From positions 3,399,001 to 3,463,000 of the forward strand of contig NZ_CP050308.1 in the NCBI RefSeq assembly GCF_014189535.1: a stretch of DNA of 64,000 nt. Direction: 5' to 3'. The notes under the pieces were generated by a model. The model was not told where the DNA came from. It searched no databases and was given only the letters and a program-made list of their open reading frames with translations. This document shows positions 39,077-48,630 of the stretch, piece after piece. Position 1 is the stretch's first letter. Every line of letters begins with the position of its first letter. Source of the DNA: Rhizobium lusitanum. Lineage in GTDB: Bacteria > Pseudomonadota > Alphaproteobacteria > Rhizobiales > Rhizobiaceae. Made by a program: the position numbers and the translations under genes.

Positions 39077-39769
39077 TTACAAAACTCCGTCCCATTCCGC
39101 CAAAGCCATCACCACGCCCGGAAGGTCCGCCATCCGGGCGATGACCGTTTCCGCGCCGGCATCCGTCAGTTTGTCAGCATGTGATGGGTAGGTGTGCGAT
39201 GCTCCGGTGAAGCCGATGACGCGCATGCCGGCGGCCCGCGCCGCCTGGACGCCGTGAACCGAATCTTCGACGACGATGGTGTTGGCCGGCGAGACATTCA
39301 TCTGCTTGGCGCCGTGCAGGAAGATGTCCGGCTTCGGCTTGACGCGGTCGGCACCGAGATCCTTGGCGGAATAGATATGCGGCGCGAACAGCTCCTTGTA
39401 GCCCACCTTGGTGAGCATCATGTCGAGGCGCGCGGAGCTGGAGTTCGAGCAGATGCAACGCGGCATCGGCAGGCGCGACAGGGCCAGCGGAACGCCGGGG
39501 ATGGCCTTGACCTCATTAGCGAGCTTGAGATCGAGCAGCTTCTCGGATTTGTCGAGGAGCGATGCGGAGAGCGGGATGCTCGCCTCGCGCTCGACCTGGA
39601 ACAGAATGTTCTGCCAGGTCATGCCGGCGAAACGCTCGCCCATTTCCTCGGTGCTGATCGGATAGCCGGCATCCGTCAGTAGCTTGGATTCAACCTCTGC
39701 CGCGATGATTTCCGAATCGACCAGAACGCCGTCGCAGTCGAAGATGATTAGGTCGAAGCCATTGCTCAT
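39077..39769 (-). CDS. HAD family phosphatase (beta-phosphoglucomutase-like)
   Basis: A 230-residue HAD hydrolase with cap domain. The nucleophile motif I is FDCDGVLVDSE, motif II is CSNSSSARL, the lysine of motif III is in VKPKPDIF and motif IV is VVEDSVHG. It resembles phosphoglycolate or sugar-phosphate phosphatases; substrate not predictable. ATG 39769 fits the family start; the frame remains open to 39847 over the repeat copy. Confidence 0.86.
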   Translation of the reverse strand: MSNGFDLIIFDCDGVLVDSEIIAAEVESKLLTDAGYPISTEEMGERFAGMTWQNILFQVEREASIPLSASLLDKSEKLLDLKLANEVKAIPGVPLALSRLPMPRCICSNSSSARLDMMLTKVGYKELFAPHIYSAKDLGADRVKPKPDIFLHGAKQMNVSPANTIVVEDSVHGVQAARAAGMRVIGFTGASHTYPSHADKLTDAGAETVIARMADLPGVVMALAEWDGVL

Positions 39770-39805
39770 GAAGATATACTGCCTTTGAAGAGGGCGCTTG
39801 ATCGG

Positions 39806-39852
39806 GCATGGCCTTGTCCGAAAACCGTTCCACGGCTTTCGGGGCATGCTCT
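39806..39852. repeat. Dispersed rhizobial palindromic repeat, copy 2
   Basis: A second copy of the palindrome family at 18718. Reverse-complement core CGAAAGCC.. / ..GGTTTTCGGACAAG matches the same CGAAAA / TTTTCGG arm arrangement, ending GGCATG on the left and CATGC on the right. Confidence 0.5.
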
Positions 39853-40011
39853 GAAATGGGATTGTGCGGCTTTACACGATGCGTCGGCAAAGCTCAACCG
39901 GGCGGTGATCATGGCTGGGCTGCGCTGGTGGAAGAGGTCACGGTGTTCGAGCGACCCTGTGACCTGCCGTTGTCGCTCGACAATCCGTAATCCCGCCTTT
40001 AAGGATCAGCC

Positions 40012-40680
40012 ATGGCCAAAGAGCGCGACGACACCATTGCCAGCCGTATCAGCCGGGTGCTTGCCGACCGCATCATCCGCGGCGAGATCGCGCCCGATGC
40101 GCGGCTGCGGCAGGATCACATCGCCGAGGAGTTCGGCGCTAGCCATGTGCCGGTGCGCGAGGCGTTCCGGCGGTTGGAGGCGCAGGGGCTGGCGATCAGC
40201 GAGCCCCGTCGCGGCGTTCGCGTCGCTTCTTTCGATCTCAAGGAAGTCCGTGAAGTCGCCGAAATGCGGGCAGCGCTCGAAAGCCTGGCGCTGAAACACG
40301 CGGCACAGCACCTGACGCCGGCAATTCTCGATGCCGCCGAAGAGGCGACGCGGGAAGGGGACGCCGCCGCCGATGTTCGCGCGTGGGAAGAAGCGAACCG
40401 CCGTTTCCACCGCCTGATCCTTGCCCCCTGCGGCATGGTGCGGCTGCTGGCGTCAATTGATGATCTGCACGCCGCCAGTGCCCGCTTCCTCTTCTCCGCC
40501 TGGCAATCGGGCTGGGAAAAACGCACAGACCACGATCATCGCGCCATCCTTTCCGCCCTGCGCCAGGGGCGGGTGGAGGAGGCTGCGTCCATCCTGCAGA
40601 AACATGTGCAATGGATCGGTCGGGCGCCGGTGCGGACGCCTTCCGGGGTGACGCGCGAAGCATTTGCGATTGTCGGATAA
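40012..40680 (+). CDS. bioR: GntR-family biotin regulator BioR
   Basis: A 222-residue transcription factor: GntR winged helix at the N-terminus (about residues 5-75, with RQDHIAEEFGASHVPVREAFRRLEAQG) and an FCD (FadR C-terminal) domain. Placed next to bioY with two TTATCTATAA-type boxes between, it fits BioR, the repressor of biotin genes in alphaproteobacteria. The naming rests on family plus operator plus neighbour, each visible here. Confidence 0.87.
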   Translation: MAKERDDTIASRISRVLADRIIRGEIAPDARLRQDHIAEEFGASHVPVREAFRRLEAQGLAISEPRRGVRVASFDLKEVREVAEMRAALESLALKHAAQHLTPAILDAAEEATREGDAAADVRAWEEANRRFHRLILAPCGMVRLLASIDDLHAASARFLFSAWQSGWEKRTDHDHRAILSALRQGRVEEAASILQKHVQWIGRAPVRTPSGVTREAFAIVG

Positions 40681-40694
40681 GCATTCCGCATAAA

Positions 40695-40704
40695 TTATAG
40701 ATAA
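40695..40704. promoter_or_regulatory. BioR box 1
   Basis: TTATAGATAA, a match to the known BioR operator (TTATMKATAA). It lies 15 bases after the bioR stop, before bioY. It might serve bioY distally or control a transcript that reads back into bioR. Confidence 0.7.
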
Positions 40705-40813
40705 TTTCAACAATAGTCTTTCGCCTGTCTCCGCAGCGGAAAGGAGGATTGCGCGTGCCCGCCTCTTGCCTCCTTTCTCAATCTCCTTCATAAAAATAGA
40801 TGAGACTAATAAA

Positions 40814-40823
40814 TTATCTATAA
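40814..40823 (+). promoter_or_regulatory. BioR box 2, bioY promoter
   Basis: TTATCTATAA, an exact BioR consensus match, 18 bases before the bioY start. Likely the operator by which BioR represses bioY when biotin is plentiful. Confidence 0.82.
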
Positions 40824-40841
40824 TTTAAAAAGGAGAGCTAT

Positions 40842-41432
40842 ATGTCCCTGTCGCATCATCATGAAGAGACCACCTTCGATCCGCTGCGCCTCGGCGGGCG
40901 GTCGCTGGTCGTCAAGGCGATGTTCGTTCTCGCGGGCACGCTGGTGCTGACGCTCGCCTCGTGGATCTCTGTGCCCATGGTGCCGGTTCCGATCACCATG
41001 CAGACCTTTGCGGTCACCATGATCGGCGCACTTTACGGCTGGCGTCTCGGCGCGGTCACCATTCTTGCCTGGCTGGGCGAGGCGATGATCGGTTTCCCGG
41101 TTCTGGCTGGCGGCGCGGGCGGCATCGCACCCTTCATGGGACCGACGGCCGGCTATCTCGTCTCCTTCCCGATCATGGGCGTGCTGGTCGGCTGGCTTGC
41201 CGAGCGTGGCTGGAGCGGCGATCGCGTCGTTCGCAGCTTCGTAGCGCATCTTGCCGGTAACGCCCTTGGCCTGGCGATCGGTGGCGCCTGGCTTGCCATG
41301 TTGATCGGGGCGGAAAAGGGTTGGCTCTTCGGTGTTGCCCCCTTCATCCTCGGTGCCGTCCTGAAGTCGGCGCTGGCCGCTGCCGTGCTCAAGGGTGTGA
41401 AGCTCTATGGCGGCAAGGCGCGCCTGAATTGA
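40842..41432 (+). CDS. bioY: Biotin transporter BioY
   Basis: A 196-residue, six-helix S-component of an ECF-type biotin transporter. Conserved blocks include SVPMVPVPITMQTFAV and GEAMIGFPVLAGGAGGIA. ATG 40842 is behind AAGGAGAG. Rhizobial BioY can work with or without BioMN; bioM and bioN are not in this window. The next gene overlaps its stop. Confidence 0.95.
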   Translation: MSLSHHHEETTFDPLRLGGRSLVVKAMFVLAGTLVLTLASWISVPMVPVPITMQTFAVTMIGALYGWRLGAVTILAWLGEAMIGFPVLAGGAGGIAPFMGPTAGYLVSFPIMGVLVGWLAERGWSGDRVVRSFVAHLAGNALGLAIGGAWLAMLIGAEKGWLFGVAPFILGAVLKSALAAAVLKGVKLYGGKARLN

Positions 41433-41854
41433 CCATCCGGCTTCGTGCCCATCATCTGCTCTGCATGCTGACCTTTGTCGGTGAAGGCTATACGCCGGCC
41501 TTCACCGCAAATTATCGCCGCATTGCCGAGCGTCTGACGGCCGGAGAGGAGATCAAACTCGTCTCCGGCCCCGACGACATCTGCGCGTCGCTTCTCGACG
41601 AGAAGGAGCCGCATTGTTTCAAGGATTCCGTGATCGAGCGCGACACTGCCGCCCTGGCGGATGTGGTCGCGCTGTTGGGCGCAGAGCTCAAGCCCGGCTC
41701 GGTCGTCGTTCCCGATGCCAGCCTTCTTGCCAAATTGCGCCGGCATTTTGCCAGCGGTGATATTCGCCATGCCTGTCTCGGCTGCGAATGGACGGGGCTT
41801 TGCAGCCGCATTGCCTCAGACAGTTTCAAGGGCGTGCTGGTGGGGCAGGCCTGA
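41429..41854 (+). CDS. DUF1284 domain-containing protein
   Basis: A 141-residue protein with the start RAHHLLCMLTFVGEGY typical of DUF1284 and a cysteine-rich tail (CLGCEWTGLC) that might bind a metal or iron-sulfur cluster. The TTG start at 41429 overlaps the bioY stop. Function unknown, but coupling to bioY is a useful hint. Confidence 0.78.
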   Translation: MTIRLRAHHLLCMLTFVGEGYTPAFTANYRRIAERLTAGEEIKLVSGPDDICASLLDEKEPHCFKDSVIERDTAALADVVALLGAELKPGSVVVPDASLLAKLRRHFASGDIRHACLGCEWTGLCSRIASDSFKGVLVGQA

Positions 41855-41893
41855 CCGTGACGCGCTACATCATAGGTAGTGGGTCGCTTACAT

Positions 41894-42616
41894 TCAGGCT
41901 TCTGCGTGATCCCACGCTTTGTCTGTCCGGCTGGCCTCGAGCGGAAATAGCGCCAGGAAGCGGCGCTCGCCCTCCGAGGTAAACAGGATCGAGCGGCTGT
42001 CTTCCATTCGTCGCGCCCAGCCCTTGTCGAAGAAGCTGGATAGCAGCGCCTTACCAAGGCTGCCGGCAAGATGGGCGCGCCGCTCGCTCCAGTCGAGGCA
42101 GGAGCGGCAGAGCGGGCGGCGTGTCGAGCGCAGCACAGTCACGTCGATGCCGATCGAGGCGAGATGCGTTTCGCCGTTTTCCGTCAGCCTCAAACTATCG
42201 TCGATCGACGAGATCGCGCCGGCCGCAATCAGGCTGTCGAGCATGCGCACGCCGTAATCGCCGGCAAGGTGGTCGTAGCAGATGCGCGCCTTGCGCAGCG
42301 CCGGTTCCTTCGGGCCGGGGCGATGGCGCAGGTGCCCTCGCGTCGCGGCAAAGCCCATGATATTCTCGAGAAGCTTGCCGACGGTGTCGTCAGCCAGCGT
42401 GAAATAGCGGTGTCGGCCCTGCTTGCGCTGTGTCAGCAGCCCGCCGGCTTCGAGCTTCGACAGATGCGTGCTTGCCGTTTGAACCGTGATGCCGCCGGCC
42501 GCCGCCAGCTCTGTCGCTGTCAGCGCACGGCCGTCCATCAGCGCGGTGAGCATGTTCGCCCGCGCCGGGTCGCCAATGAGCGCGCCGATCTGCGCTATGT
42601 CGGGACCTTCCTTCAT
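41894..42616 (-). CDS. ArsR-family transcriptional regulator
   Basis: A 240-residue regulator: an ArsR winged helix in residues about 5-95 (LTATELAAAGGITVQTASTHL, then RYFTLADDTVG wing) and a C-terminal domain of about 140 residues with CRSCLDWSERR. It is divergent from the NIPSNAP/ABM pair, so those two may be its targets. The ligand is unknown. Confidence 0.82.
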   Translation of the reverse strand: MKEGPDIAQIGALIGDPARANMLTALMDGRALTATELAAAGGITVQTASTHLSKLEAGGLLTQRKQGRHRYFTLADDTVGKLLENIMGFAATRGHLRHRPGPKEPALRKARICYDHLAGDYGVRMLDSLIAAGAISSIDDSLRLTENGETHLASIGIDVTVLRSTRRPLCRSCLDWSERRAHLAGSLGKALLSSFFDKGWARRMEDSRSILFTSEGERRFLALFPLEASRTDKAWDHAEA

Positions 42617-42687
42617 ACTTCGATCGTAACCGAAGCATCGACGTCAGGCAATGTGCGAAAACATCTCCGTCAGCAAAGGAGAAGATC

Positions 42688-43017
42688 ATGATCACCTGTT
42701 TCATCCGCTACGAGATCGACCCGTTCAAAAAGGACGCCTTCGCCGAATATGCCAGAGCCTGGGGGCAGGCCATCCCGCGCAACGGCGCCGATCTTATCGG
42801 CTACTTCGCCCCGCACGAGGGCTCCGCGACGACCGCTTACGGTGTTTACAATATCGAGAGTTTGACGGCCTACGAGGCCTATCGTGCTCGTCTCGCCGCC
42901 GACCCGCTCGGTAAGGCAAACTACGATTTCTCCCAGCGTGAACGCTTCATTATCAAGGAAGACCGCATCTTTCTGAAGAACGTGTCGCTGCCGCACGGGC
43001 CGAAGGTAACGCCATGA
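42688..43017 (+). CDS. NIPSNAP family protein
   Basis: A 109-residue protein of the dimeric alpha/beta barrel NIPSNAP family: MITCFIRYEIDPFKKDAFAEYA first strand and helix, then ADLIGYFAPHEGS. NIPSNAP is a small cytosolic fold, role unknown. ATG 42688 follows AAAGGAG. Its stop overlaps the ABM start. Confidence 0.85.
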   Translation: MITCFIRYEIDPFKKDAFAEYARAWGQAIPRNGADLIGYFAPHEGSATTAYGVYNIESLTAYEAYRARLAADPLGKANYDFSQRERFIIKEDRIFLKNVSLPHGPKVTP

Positions 43018-43388
43018 TCGCCGTCATTTTCGAAGTCGTACCCTATCCCGACGAGCGTGATCACTATCTTGACCTTGCCGGCAAGCTGCGCGCCGAGCTC
43101 GAGACGATCGACGGTTTCATCTCCATCGAACGCTTCGAGAGCCTCAGTTCGCGCGGCAAGATCCTGTCGCTCTCCTTCTGGCGCGACGAGGCGGCGGTCA
43201 AGGAGTGGCGCAATCGCGAGGCCCATCGCGCCGCTCAAAAAGCCGGGCGAGGGACCGTGTTCGCCGATTACCGCCTGCGCATAGCGCATGTGGTGCGGGA
43301 CTACGGAATGAACGAACGCGACGAGGCGCCCGCCGATAGCCTGATCGTGCATGATGGACCCAAGACGGTGGGGCCCAGCGACGACTGA
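43014..43388 (+). CDS. Antibiotic biosynthesis monooxygenase (ABM) family protein
   Basis: A 124-residue ABM-fold protein with IDGFISIERFESLSSRGKIL and a following SFWRDEAAVKEWRN block. ABM proteins include small quinone or heme-degrading monooxygenases; which of these applies is unknown. It is coupled to the NIPSNAP gene by a four-base overlap. Confidence 0.82.
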   Translation: MIAVIFEVVPYPDERDHYLDLAGKLRAELETIDGFISIERFESLSSRGKILSLSFWRDEAAVKEWRNREAHRAAQKAGRGTVFADYRLRIAHVVRDYGMNERDEAPADSLIVHDGPKTVGPSDD

Positions 43389-43435
43389 AGACCGACTTAT
43401 TTCCGGGAAATCGTAAAATGTGAGACCCGCTTTAG

Positions 43436-44638
<1,203 letters not shown>

Positions 44639-44654
44639 CTCCACTCATCTGACA

Positions 44655-44700
44655 GGCACGATCCCGCTCCAAAACCGCCCCACGGTTTGCGGGATCGCAC
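44655..44700. repeat. Degenerate palindromic repeat, possible copy 3
   Basis: GGCACGATCCCGC (44655-44667) and GCGGGATCGCAC (44689-44700) with an inner AAAACCG / CGGTTTG pairing. It resembles the 18718 element but has drifted further; it lies just after ccrM. Confidence 0.4.
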
Positions 44701-44763
44701 TGCTGCCCATTCAGCACACTCGCCTTTCTCTGTCTTGTACCTCCAGTTAGGGAGGAAGGCGAA

Positions 44764-44789
44764 ACGCCCAGGGCCAAAACCCTGGGCGT
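44764..44789 (+). terminator. Terminator hairpin downstream of ccrM
   Basis: ACGCCCAGGG / CCCTGGGCGT, 10 perfect pairs with a 6-base loop, followed a few bases later by TTTT. It stands between the convergent ccrM and SnoaL/NTF2-like genes. Confidence 0.75.
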
Positions 44790-44817
44790 CATCGTTTTGA
44801 GGCTGCGGCCTGACGGC

Positions 44818-45183
44818 TCAGAACTCCTGATAATCCGTCACGTCGACCCGCACGACGCGGCCATCCTCGTCGAAGGTGATCGTCTCCTCGCCCTCGCGGA
44901 TGAGCGGCTTGCCGGTCTTGCTGTTCGTTGCCCGGACGGACCAGACTGAGCGGCCGGACAGCGGTGTCAGCGTTTCCACCAATGAGTTGGAGGCTGTCTG
45001 ATCGGGATAGGTGTCGAAATAACCGCGGAAGGCCTCCATGATCGCCTCGCGGCCGGCAAGACTGCCAACACCGTTCGAGACATAGGTGGCGTTTTCCGCG
45101 AAGAAGTTCTCGATCGTCTCGTAGTCGAGCCTGTTGATGGCGTCGTGAAACAGGGTGATGCGTTCTGCCGGGTCGAAAATCAT
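44818..45183 (-). CDS. NTF2-like (SnoaL) family protein
   Basis: A 121-residue protein with the cone-shaped NTF2 fold pattern: MIFDPAERITLFHDAINRLD first helix, then NFFAENATYVSNGVGSLAGREAI. The fold is used by many enzymes and binders; no catalytic set is recognised here. ATG 45183 starts next to the HAD gene stop. Confidence 0.72.
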   Translation of the reverse strand: MIFDPAERITLFHDAINRLDYETIENFFAENATYVSNGVGSLAGREAIMEAFRGYFDTYPDQTASNSLVETLTPLSGRSVWSVRATNSKTGKPLIREGEETITFDEDGRVVRVDVTDYQEF

Positions 45184-45187
45184 GGGC

Positions 45188-45802
45188 TTAAACCTTAATG
45201 CCATAGGCGGCGAGATCGCTGCGCAGCTTCTCGGCGCCGGTGAAATGAACTGCATGCCAGCCGGCCGCTTTGGCGCCTTCGACGTTGGCGAGCGAATCGT
45301 CGATGAAGATCGTCGATGCCGGATCGAGGCCGAAACTCTTCACATGCGCTTCATAGATTGCGACATCCGGCTTGATCAGGCCGATATCGCCGGACACGGT
45401 GACGCCGCGCGGCTTGTTGAGGAAATCGAAGCGTGCCTGCGCCTCGCGAAACGTGTCGGAGGCGAAGTTGGTCAGCATGGTGACATCGCAGCCCTCGGCG
45501 ATCAATCCTTCGAAGATGGCGATGCTGTCGTCATAGGCATGCGGCACCATCTCGTGCCAATGCTTGCGGAAGGCGCGGATCTGCTCCTCGCGCTCCGGAT
45601 GCTCGGCAATTAGCAGCGCCTCGGCCTCTTCCCAGGTGCGGCCGCGATCCTGCTCGATATTCCATTCATGCGTGCAGACATTGGCGAGGAACCAGTCACG
45701 CTCGGCATCGTCGGGAATGATGCGGCTATAGGGAAGGCTTGGATCGTAGTGAACGAGGACCTTGCCGATATCGAAGACAATGTGCCGGATTTCCGTCGTC
45801 AT
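45188..45802 (-). CDS. HAD family hydrolase
   Basis: A 204-residue HAD-like hydrolase with motif I FDIGKVLVHYDPSL and motif IV IFIDDSLANVEGAKAAG; the first aspartate is present and the second acid of DxD is missing (DIG), as in epoxide hydrolase-type or YihX-like members. Substrate unknown. Start 45802; in the same direction as the NTF2-like gene and mutY. Confidence 0.82.
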   Translation of the reverse strand: MTTEIRHIVFDIGKVLVHYDPSLPYSRIIPDDAERDWFLANVCTHEWNIEQDRGRTWEEAEALLIAEHPEREEQIRAFRKHWHEMVPHAYDDSIAIFEGLIAEGCDVTMLTNFASDTFREAQARFDFLNKPRGVTVSGDIGLIKPDVAIYEAHVKSFGLDPASTIFIDDSLANVEGAKAAGWHAVHFTGAEKLRSDLAAYGIKV

Positions 45803-45819
45803 GAATGATTTCCTGATGG

Positions 45820-46929
45820 TTAGGCGCTGGCTTTGCTAAACGCCCCAACTTTTGTGAAGGCATTGGGAATAGCCTGGGTGATCGCTTTTTTCATGACTGT
45901 CGGCAGGGCCTGGGCTTCAAGATTTGTAACCGGCTCCCACCATCCGTCATTGTGGTTGCTGCTCGACGCCGCCTGGGCGCGATAGATCGACAGTCGCAGT
46001 TCGAAGTGGGTAAAGACATGCGTCACGGTCCCCGCTGCCTGCCAATCGGCCGGGAAGGGGGCGGCAGCGGTGCTGGTTTCTCCGTCGATCCGTGCGGTCC
46101 AGCCGGTGGTCGGCACTTCGGTCATGCCGCCGAGCAACCCGCTTGCAATGCGCCGGCGTAGATAGATTTCGCCCTCGCCATTGACCGCCACGAAAGCGGC
46201 TCCCTGCCGCACCGGCTTGTCCTTCTTCGCCGCCTTCACCGGAAAATGCTCCGGATCATGCGAGGCCAGCGCCTCGCAGGCATTGTTGAAAGGACAGAGC
46301 GCACAGGCCGGCCGCTTCGGCGTGCAAATCGTCGCACCCAGATCCATCATCGCCTGCGCGAAATCGCCGGGGCGGTCGGCAGGCGTCAGCAATGCCACCT
46401 TCTGCTTCATCGCCGGCTTGCCGGCGGGCAACGGCGTCGAGATGGCATGGAGCCTGGAGATGACGCGCTCGACATTGCCGTCCATGACGGCTGCTTGCCG
46501 ATTGAAAGCGATGGCCGCGACTGCTGCTGCCGTATAGTCGCCGATCCCCGGCAAAGCCCGCAGCCCATCCTCGGTATCGGGAAAGCGCCCACCATGCTCT
46601 GCCGCTACCGCTTCCGCGCATTTCTTCAGGTTACGGGCGCGGGCGTAATAGCCGAGGCCAGCCCAGGCGGCCATGACGTCGTCGGTGGGGGCCGCCGCGA
46701 GATCGCCGACCGTCGGCCAGCGCTCGAGGAATTTGGCGAAATAGGCTTTGACCGCTGGTACGGTGGTCTGCTGCAGCATCACCTCCGACAGCCAGATATG
46801 ATAGGGATCGGGCCGGATTCCCCGCGCCGCCATCGGCGGCGATATCCGCCAGGGCAGGTCGCGGTGATGGCGGTCGTACCAGGCAAGCAGCTTTCCGCTC
46901 AGCGAGGATGGTTGTGACGAAAGATCCAT
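45820..46929 (-). CDS. mutY: A/G-specific adenine glycosylase
   Basis: MutY removes adenine opposite 8-oxoguanine. The 369-residue protein has the catalytic glutamate in IWLSEVMLQQT, a helix-hairpin-helix LPGIGDYTAAAV with Asp in VMDGNVERV, and the [4Fe-4S] cluster set CTPKRPACALCPFNNAC (C-x6-C-x2-C-x5-C). A NUDIX-like C-terminal domain recognises 8-oxoG. The start is ATG 46929 behind AAGGAA; an open frame extends to 47178 without MutY-like sequence. It ends 18 bases before the HAD gene. Confidence 0.95.
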   Translation of the reverse strand: MDLSSQPSSLSGKLLAWYDRHHRDLPWRISPPMAARGIRPDPYHIWLSEVMLQQTTVPAVKAYFAKFLERWPTVGDLAAAPTDDVMAAWAGLGYYARARNLKKCAEAVAAEHGGRFPDTEDGLRALPGIGDYTAAAVAAIAFNRQAAVMDGNVERVISRLHAISTPLPAGKPAMKQKVALLTPADRPGDFAQAMMDLGATICTPKRPACALCPFNNACEALASHDPEHFPVKAAKKDKPVRQGAAFVAVNGEGEIYLRRRIASGLLGGMTEVPTTGWTARIDGETSTAAAPFPADWQAAGTVTHVFTHFELRLSIYRAQAASSSNHNDGWWEPVTNLEAQALPTVMKKAITQAIPNAFTKVGAFSKASA

Positions 46930-47041
46930 AATTTCCTTCGGTGAAGCGATTACACTTAAACTCTCTAGCCGCAATTGTCCCGGAAGCGAAGGTTGGAAAA
47001 TATGCGACCGCTTGAAAGCCAACCATGAAGGAGAATTAATC

Positions 47042-47494
47042 ATGCTTATGGAGCTTTTCGATCGTCTGCTGGATGTGAGTCCTAACTTGCAGCTCTTGAA
47101 CGATTGCGTGGCGGAAATTGTTTTCTTGTTGTTCGCGTGTTCTGTGATTTGGAAGTTGTTGCACACCGGGCCGTTCAAGTTTCTCTTGGCCTATCTCAAG
47201 CAGGAATTTCAGCCGCAGCAAATGAGGCGTTCTCGTCGCTCGCAGCTATTTTATCACGCTTTCGGTGTGCTCATCTTCCTCGCAATGGCAGTAAGTGTAT
47301 ACATCGCTTCATCGGTGGTGTTGCTCGTTGCTGCCTGGCATACGGGTCAGAAGGATATATTTCCCCTACAACTATTGGCGCTGTGGTTCTTCTCCGTTGG
47401 CCTTGTTGTAGCCGTGCTGATGCGTAAGAATGCAGCGCAAGAGTGGAGATCATTTCGCGCTCTTTTACAAAATGGAAAAGGGGAGTCTCTTTGA
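47042..47494 (+). CDS. Hypothetical small membrane protein
   Basis: A 150-residue protein with three predicted transmembrane helices (about residues 21-40, 73-97 and 108-128) and a basic loop between the first two. It does not match a family I know. Codon use is AT-richer than in its neighbours. ATG 47042 follows AAGGAGA, so translation is plausible. Its position between mutY and the DUF721 gene is not typical of the core order, which suggests an insertion. Confidence 0.5.
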   Translation: MLMELFDRLLDVSPNLQLLNDCVAEIVFLLFACSVIWKLLHTGPFKFLLAYLKQEFQPQQMRRSRRSQLFYHAFGVLIFLAMAVSVYIASSVVLLVAAWHTGQKDIFPLQLLALWFFSVGLVVAVLMRKNAAQEWRSFRALLQNGKGESL

Positions 47495-47534
47495 CGCTCC
47501 AGCTGACACCAATGTTTCGTCGCGATGACGAAGA

Positions 47535-48071
47535 ATGGATTATAACCTCACAATGAGTGGGTTTGCCCCAGCGAGAACGCCACGTCGTGGTGAAAAGCAG
47601 ATTTCCGAGTTGACCAACGGCATCATCGATCCGGTGCTGGCGAAGCGTGCCGGAATCAATACGGCGCTGCTCGGTTCCTGGGATGAGATCGCCGGCGAGG
47701 ATTTCGCCGAATGCACGCGGCCGGAAAAGATTGCCTGGGCCAAGCGTGTAGGGTCGGGCGAGGATGGCCGCTACCAGCCCGGCGTGCTGACCATCGCCTG
47801 CGAGGGCGCCCGCGCCCTATTCCTCACCCATGCCCAGGGTGAACTCATCCAACGCATCAACGGCTTCTTCGGCTTCCATGCCGTCAGCCAGATCCGCATC
47901 GTCCAGAAACCGGTCTCGGGGGCCTCAAGACGCTCCCGCACCCCGCCGCCGCTGAAGGGCGAGGCGGCACGGAAGCTGGAAGACATGATGGACGGCATCG
48001 AGGACGACAAACTGCGCGCCGCAATCCAGAGGCTGGGGACGGCGATGGTCTGGAAGCGGGGCGGGAGATAG
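47535..48071 (+). CDS. DUF721 (DciA-like) family protein
   Basis: A 178-residue protein with the DUF721 domain: PVLAKRAGINTALLGSWDEIAGEDFAECTRPE with the KH-like RIAC... LTIACEGARALFLTHAQGEL. DciA relatives load the DnaB helicase in bacteria that lack DnaC; a role in replication start is plausible. Start 47535 or 47553. It is upstream of dsbA in many rhizobia, and here a RelBE-type pair has come between. Confidence 0.78.
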   Translation: MDYNLTMSGFAPARTPRRGEKQISELTNGIIDPVLAKRAGINTALLGSWDEIAGEDFAECTRPEKIAWAKRVGSGEDGRYQPGVLTIACEGARALFLTHAQGELIQRINGFFGFHAVSQIRIVQKPVSGASRRSRTPPPLKGEAARKLEDMMDGIEDDKLRAAIQRLGTAMVWKRGGR

Positions 48072-48115
48072 CGTCGCCGAAATATCGAAATCAGTTGGCC
48101 AGCTGCTTTCTTGAG

Positions 48116-48133
48116 TGCTATATTTGTATAGCA
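48116..48133. promoter_or_regulatory. Perfect palindrome before the RelB-type gene
   Basis: TGCTATA (48116-48122) and TATAGCA (48127-48133) flank TTTG. It lies 13 bases before the antitoxin start, as an operator for conditional autoregulation of the TA pair would. Confidence 0.7.
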
Positions 48134-48146
48134 ATCTGGAGAGACG

Positions 48147-48374
48147 ATGATGTTGGCCCTACGGCTGCCGCCGGAAATTGAAGCAAGGCTTGATGAACTT
48201 GCCAAGCGCACGGGGCGTAGCAAAAGCTTCTATGCACGTGAAGCGATCCTTGAGCATCTGGACGATCTCGAAGATATCTATCTCGCAGAAAAGCGTCTGG
48301 AGGAGTTTCGCCGGGGTGAGAGCGATACGGTTTCCCTGGCTGAGCTAATGGCACGCTATGGCGTGGAAGGTTGA
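48147..48374 (+). CDS. RelB-type antitoxin
   Basis: A 75-residue ribbon-helix-helix protein of the DUF6290/RelB type. The DNA-binding half is MLALRLPPEIEARLDELAKR and a long helix with LDDLEDIYLAEKRLEE. Its stop overlaps the toxin start by 17 bases. Confidence 0.82.
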   Translation: MMLALRLPPEIEARLDELAKRTGRSKSFYAREAILEHLDDLEDIYLAEKRLEEFRRGESDTVSLAELMARYGVEG

Positions 48375-48630
48375 GTTTCAACGACCGGCGGAGCGCGAAC
48401 TTGAGAAATTGGGACATGAGACTGCGCGCCGGATTCTAAAATTCCTCCACGAACGTGTTGCCAAGCTCGATAATCCACGTTCCATCGGAGAGGCCCTCAA
48501 AGGCTCCGAGCTGGGCGATTTCTGGAAATACCGTGTCGGGGACTACCGTGTCATCGCCCATATCGAGGATAGCGCCATACGAATTCTGATCGTTCGAGTC
48601 GGAAATCGCCGTGAGGTCTATCGCAAATAA
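48358..48630 (+). CDS. RelE/ParE-family toxin
   Basis: A 90-residue toxin with the RelE fold: VEFQRPAERELEKLGHETARRIL helix region and the conserved DYRVIAHIED...RVGNRREVYRK tail. RelE-type proteins cut mRNA on the ribosome. Intact and coupled to the antitoxin. Confidence 0.85.
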   Translation: MAWKVEFQRPAERELEKLGHETARRILKFLHERVAKLDNPRSIGEALKGSELGDFWKYRVGDYRVIAHIEDSAIRILIVRVGNRREVYRK

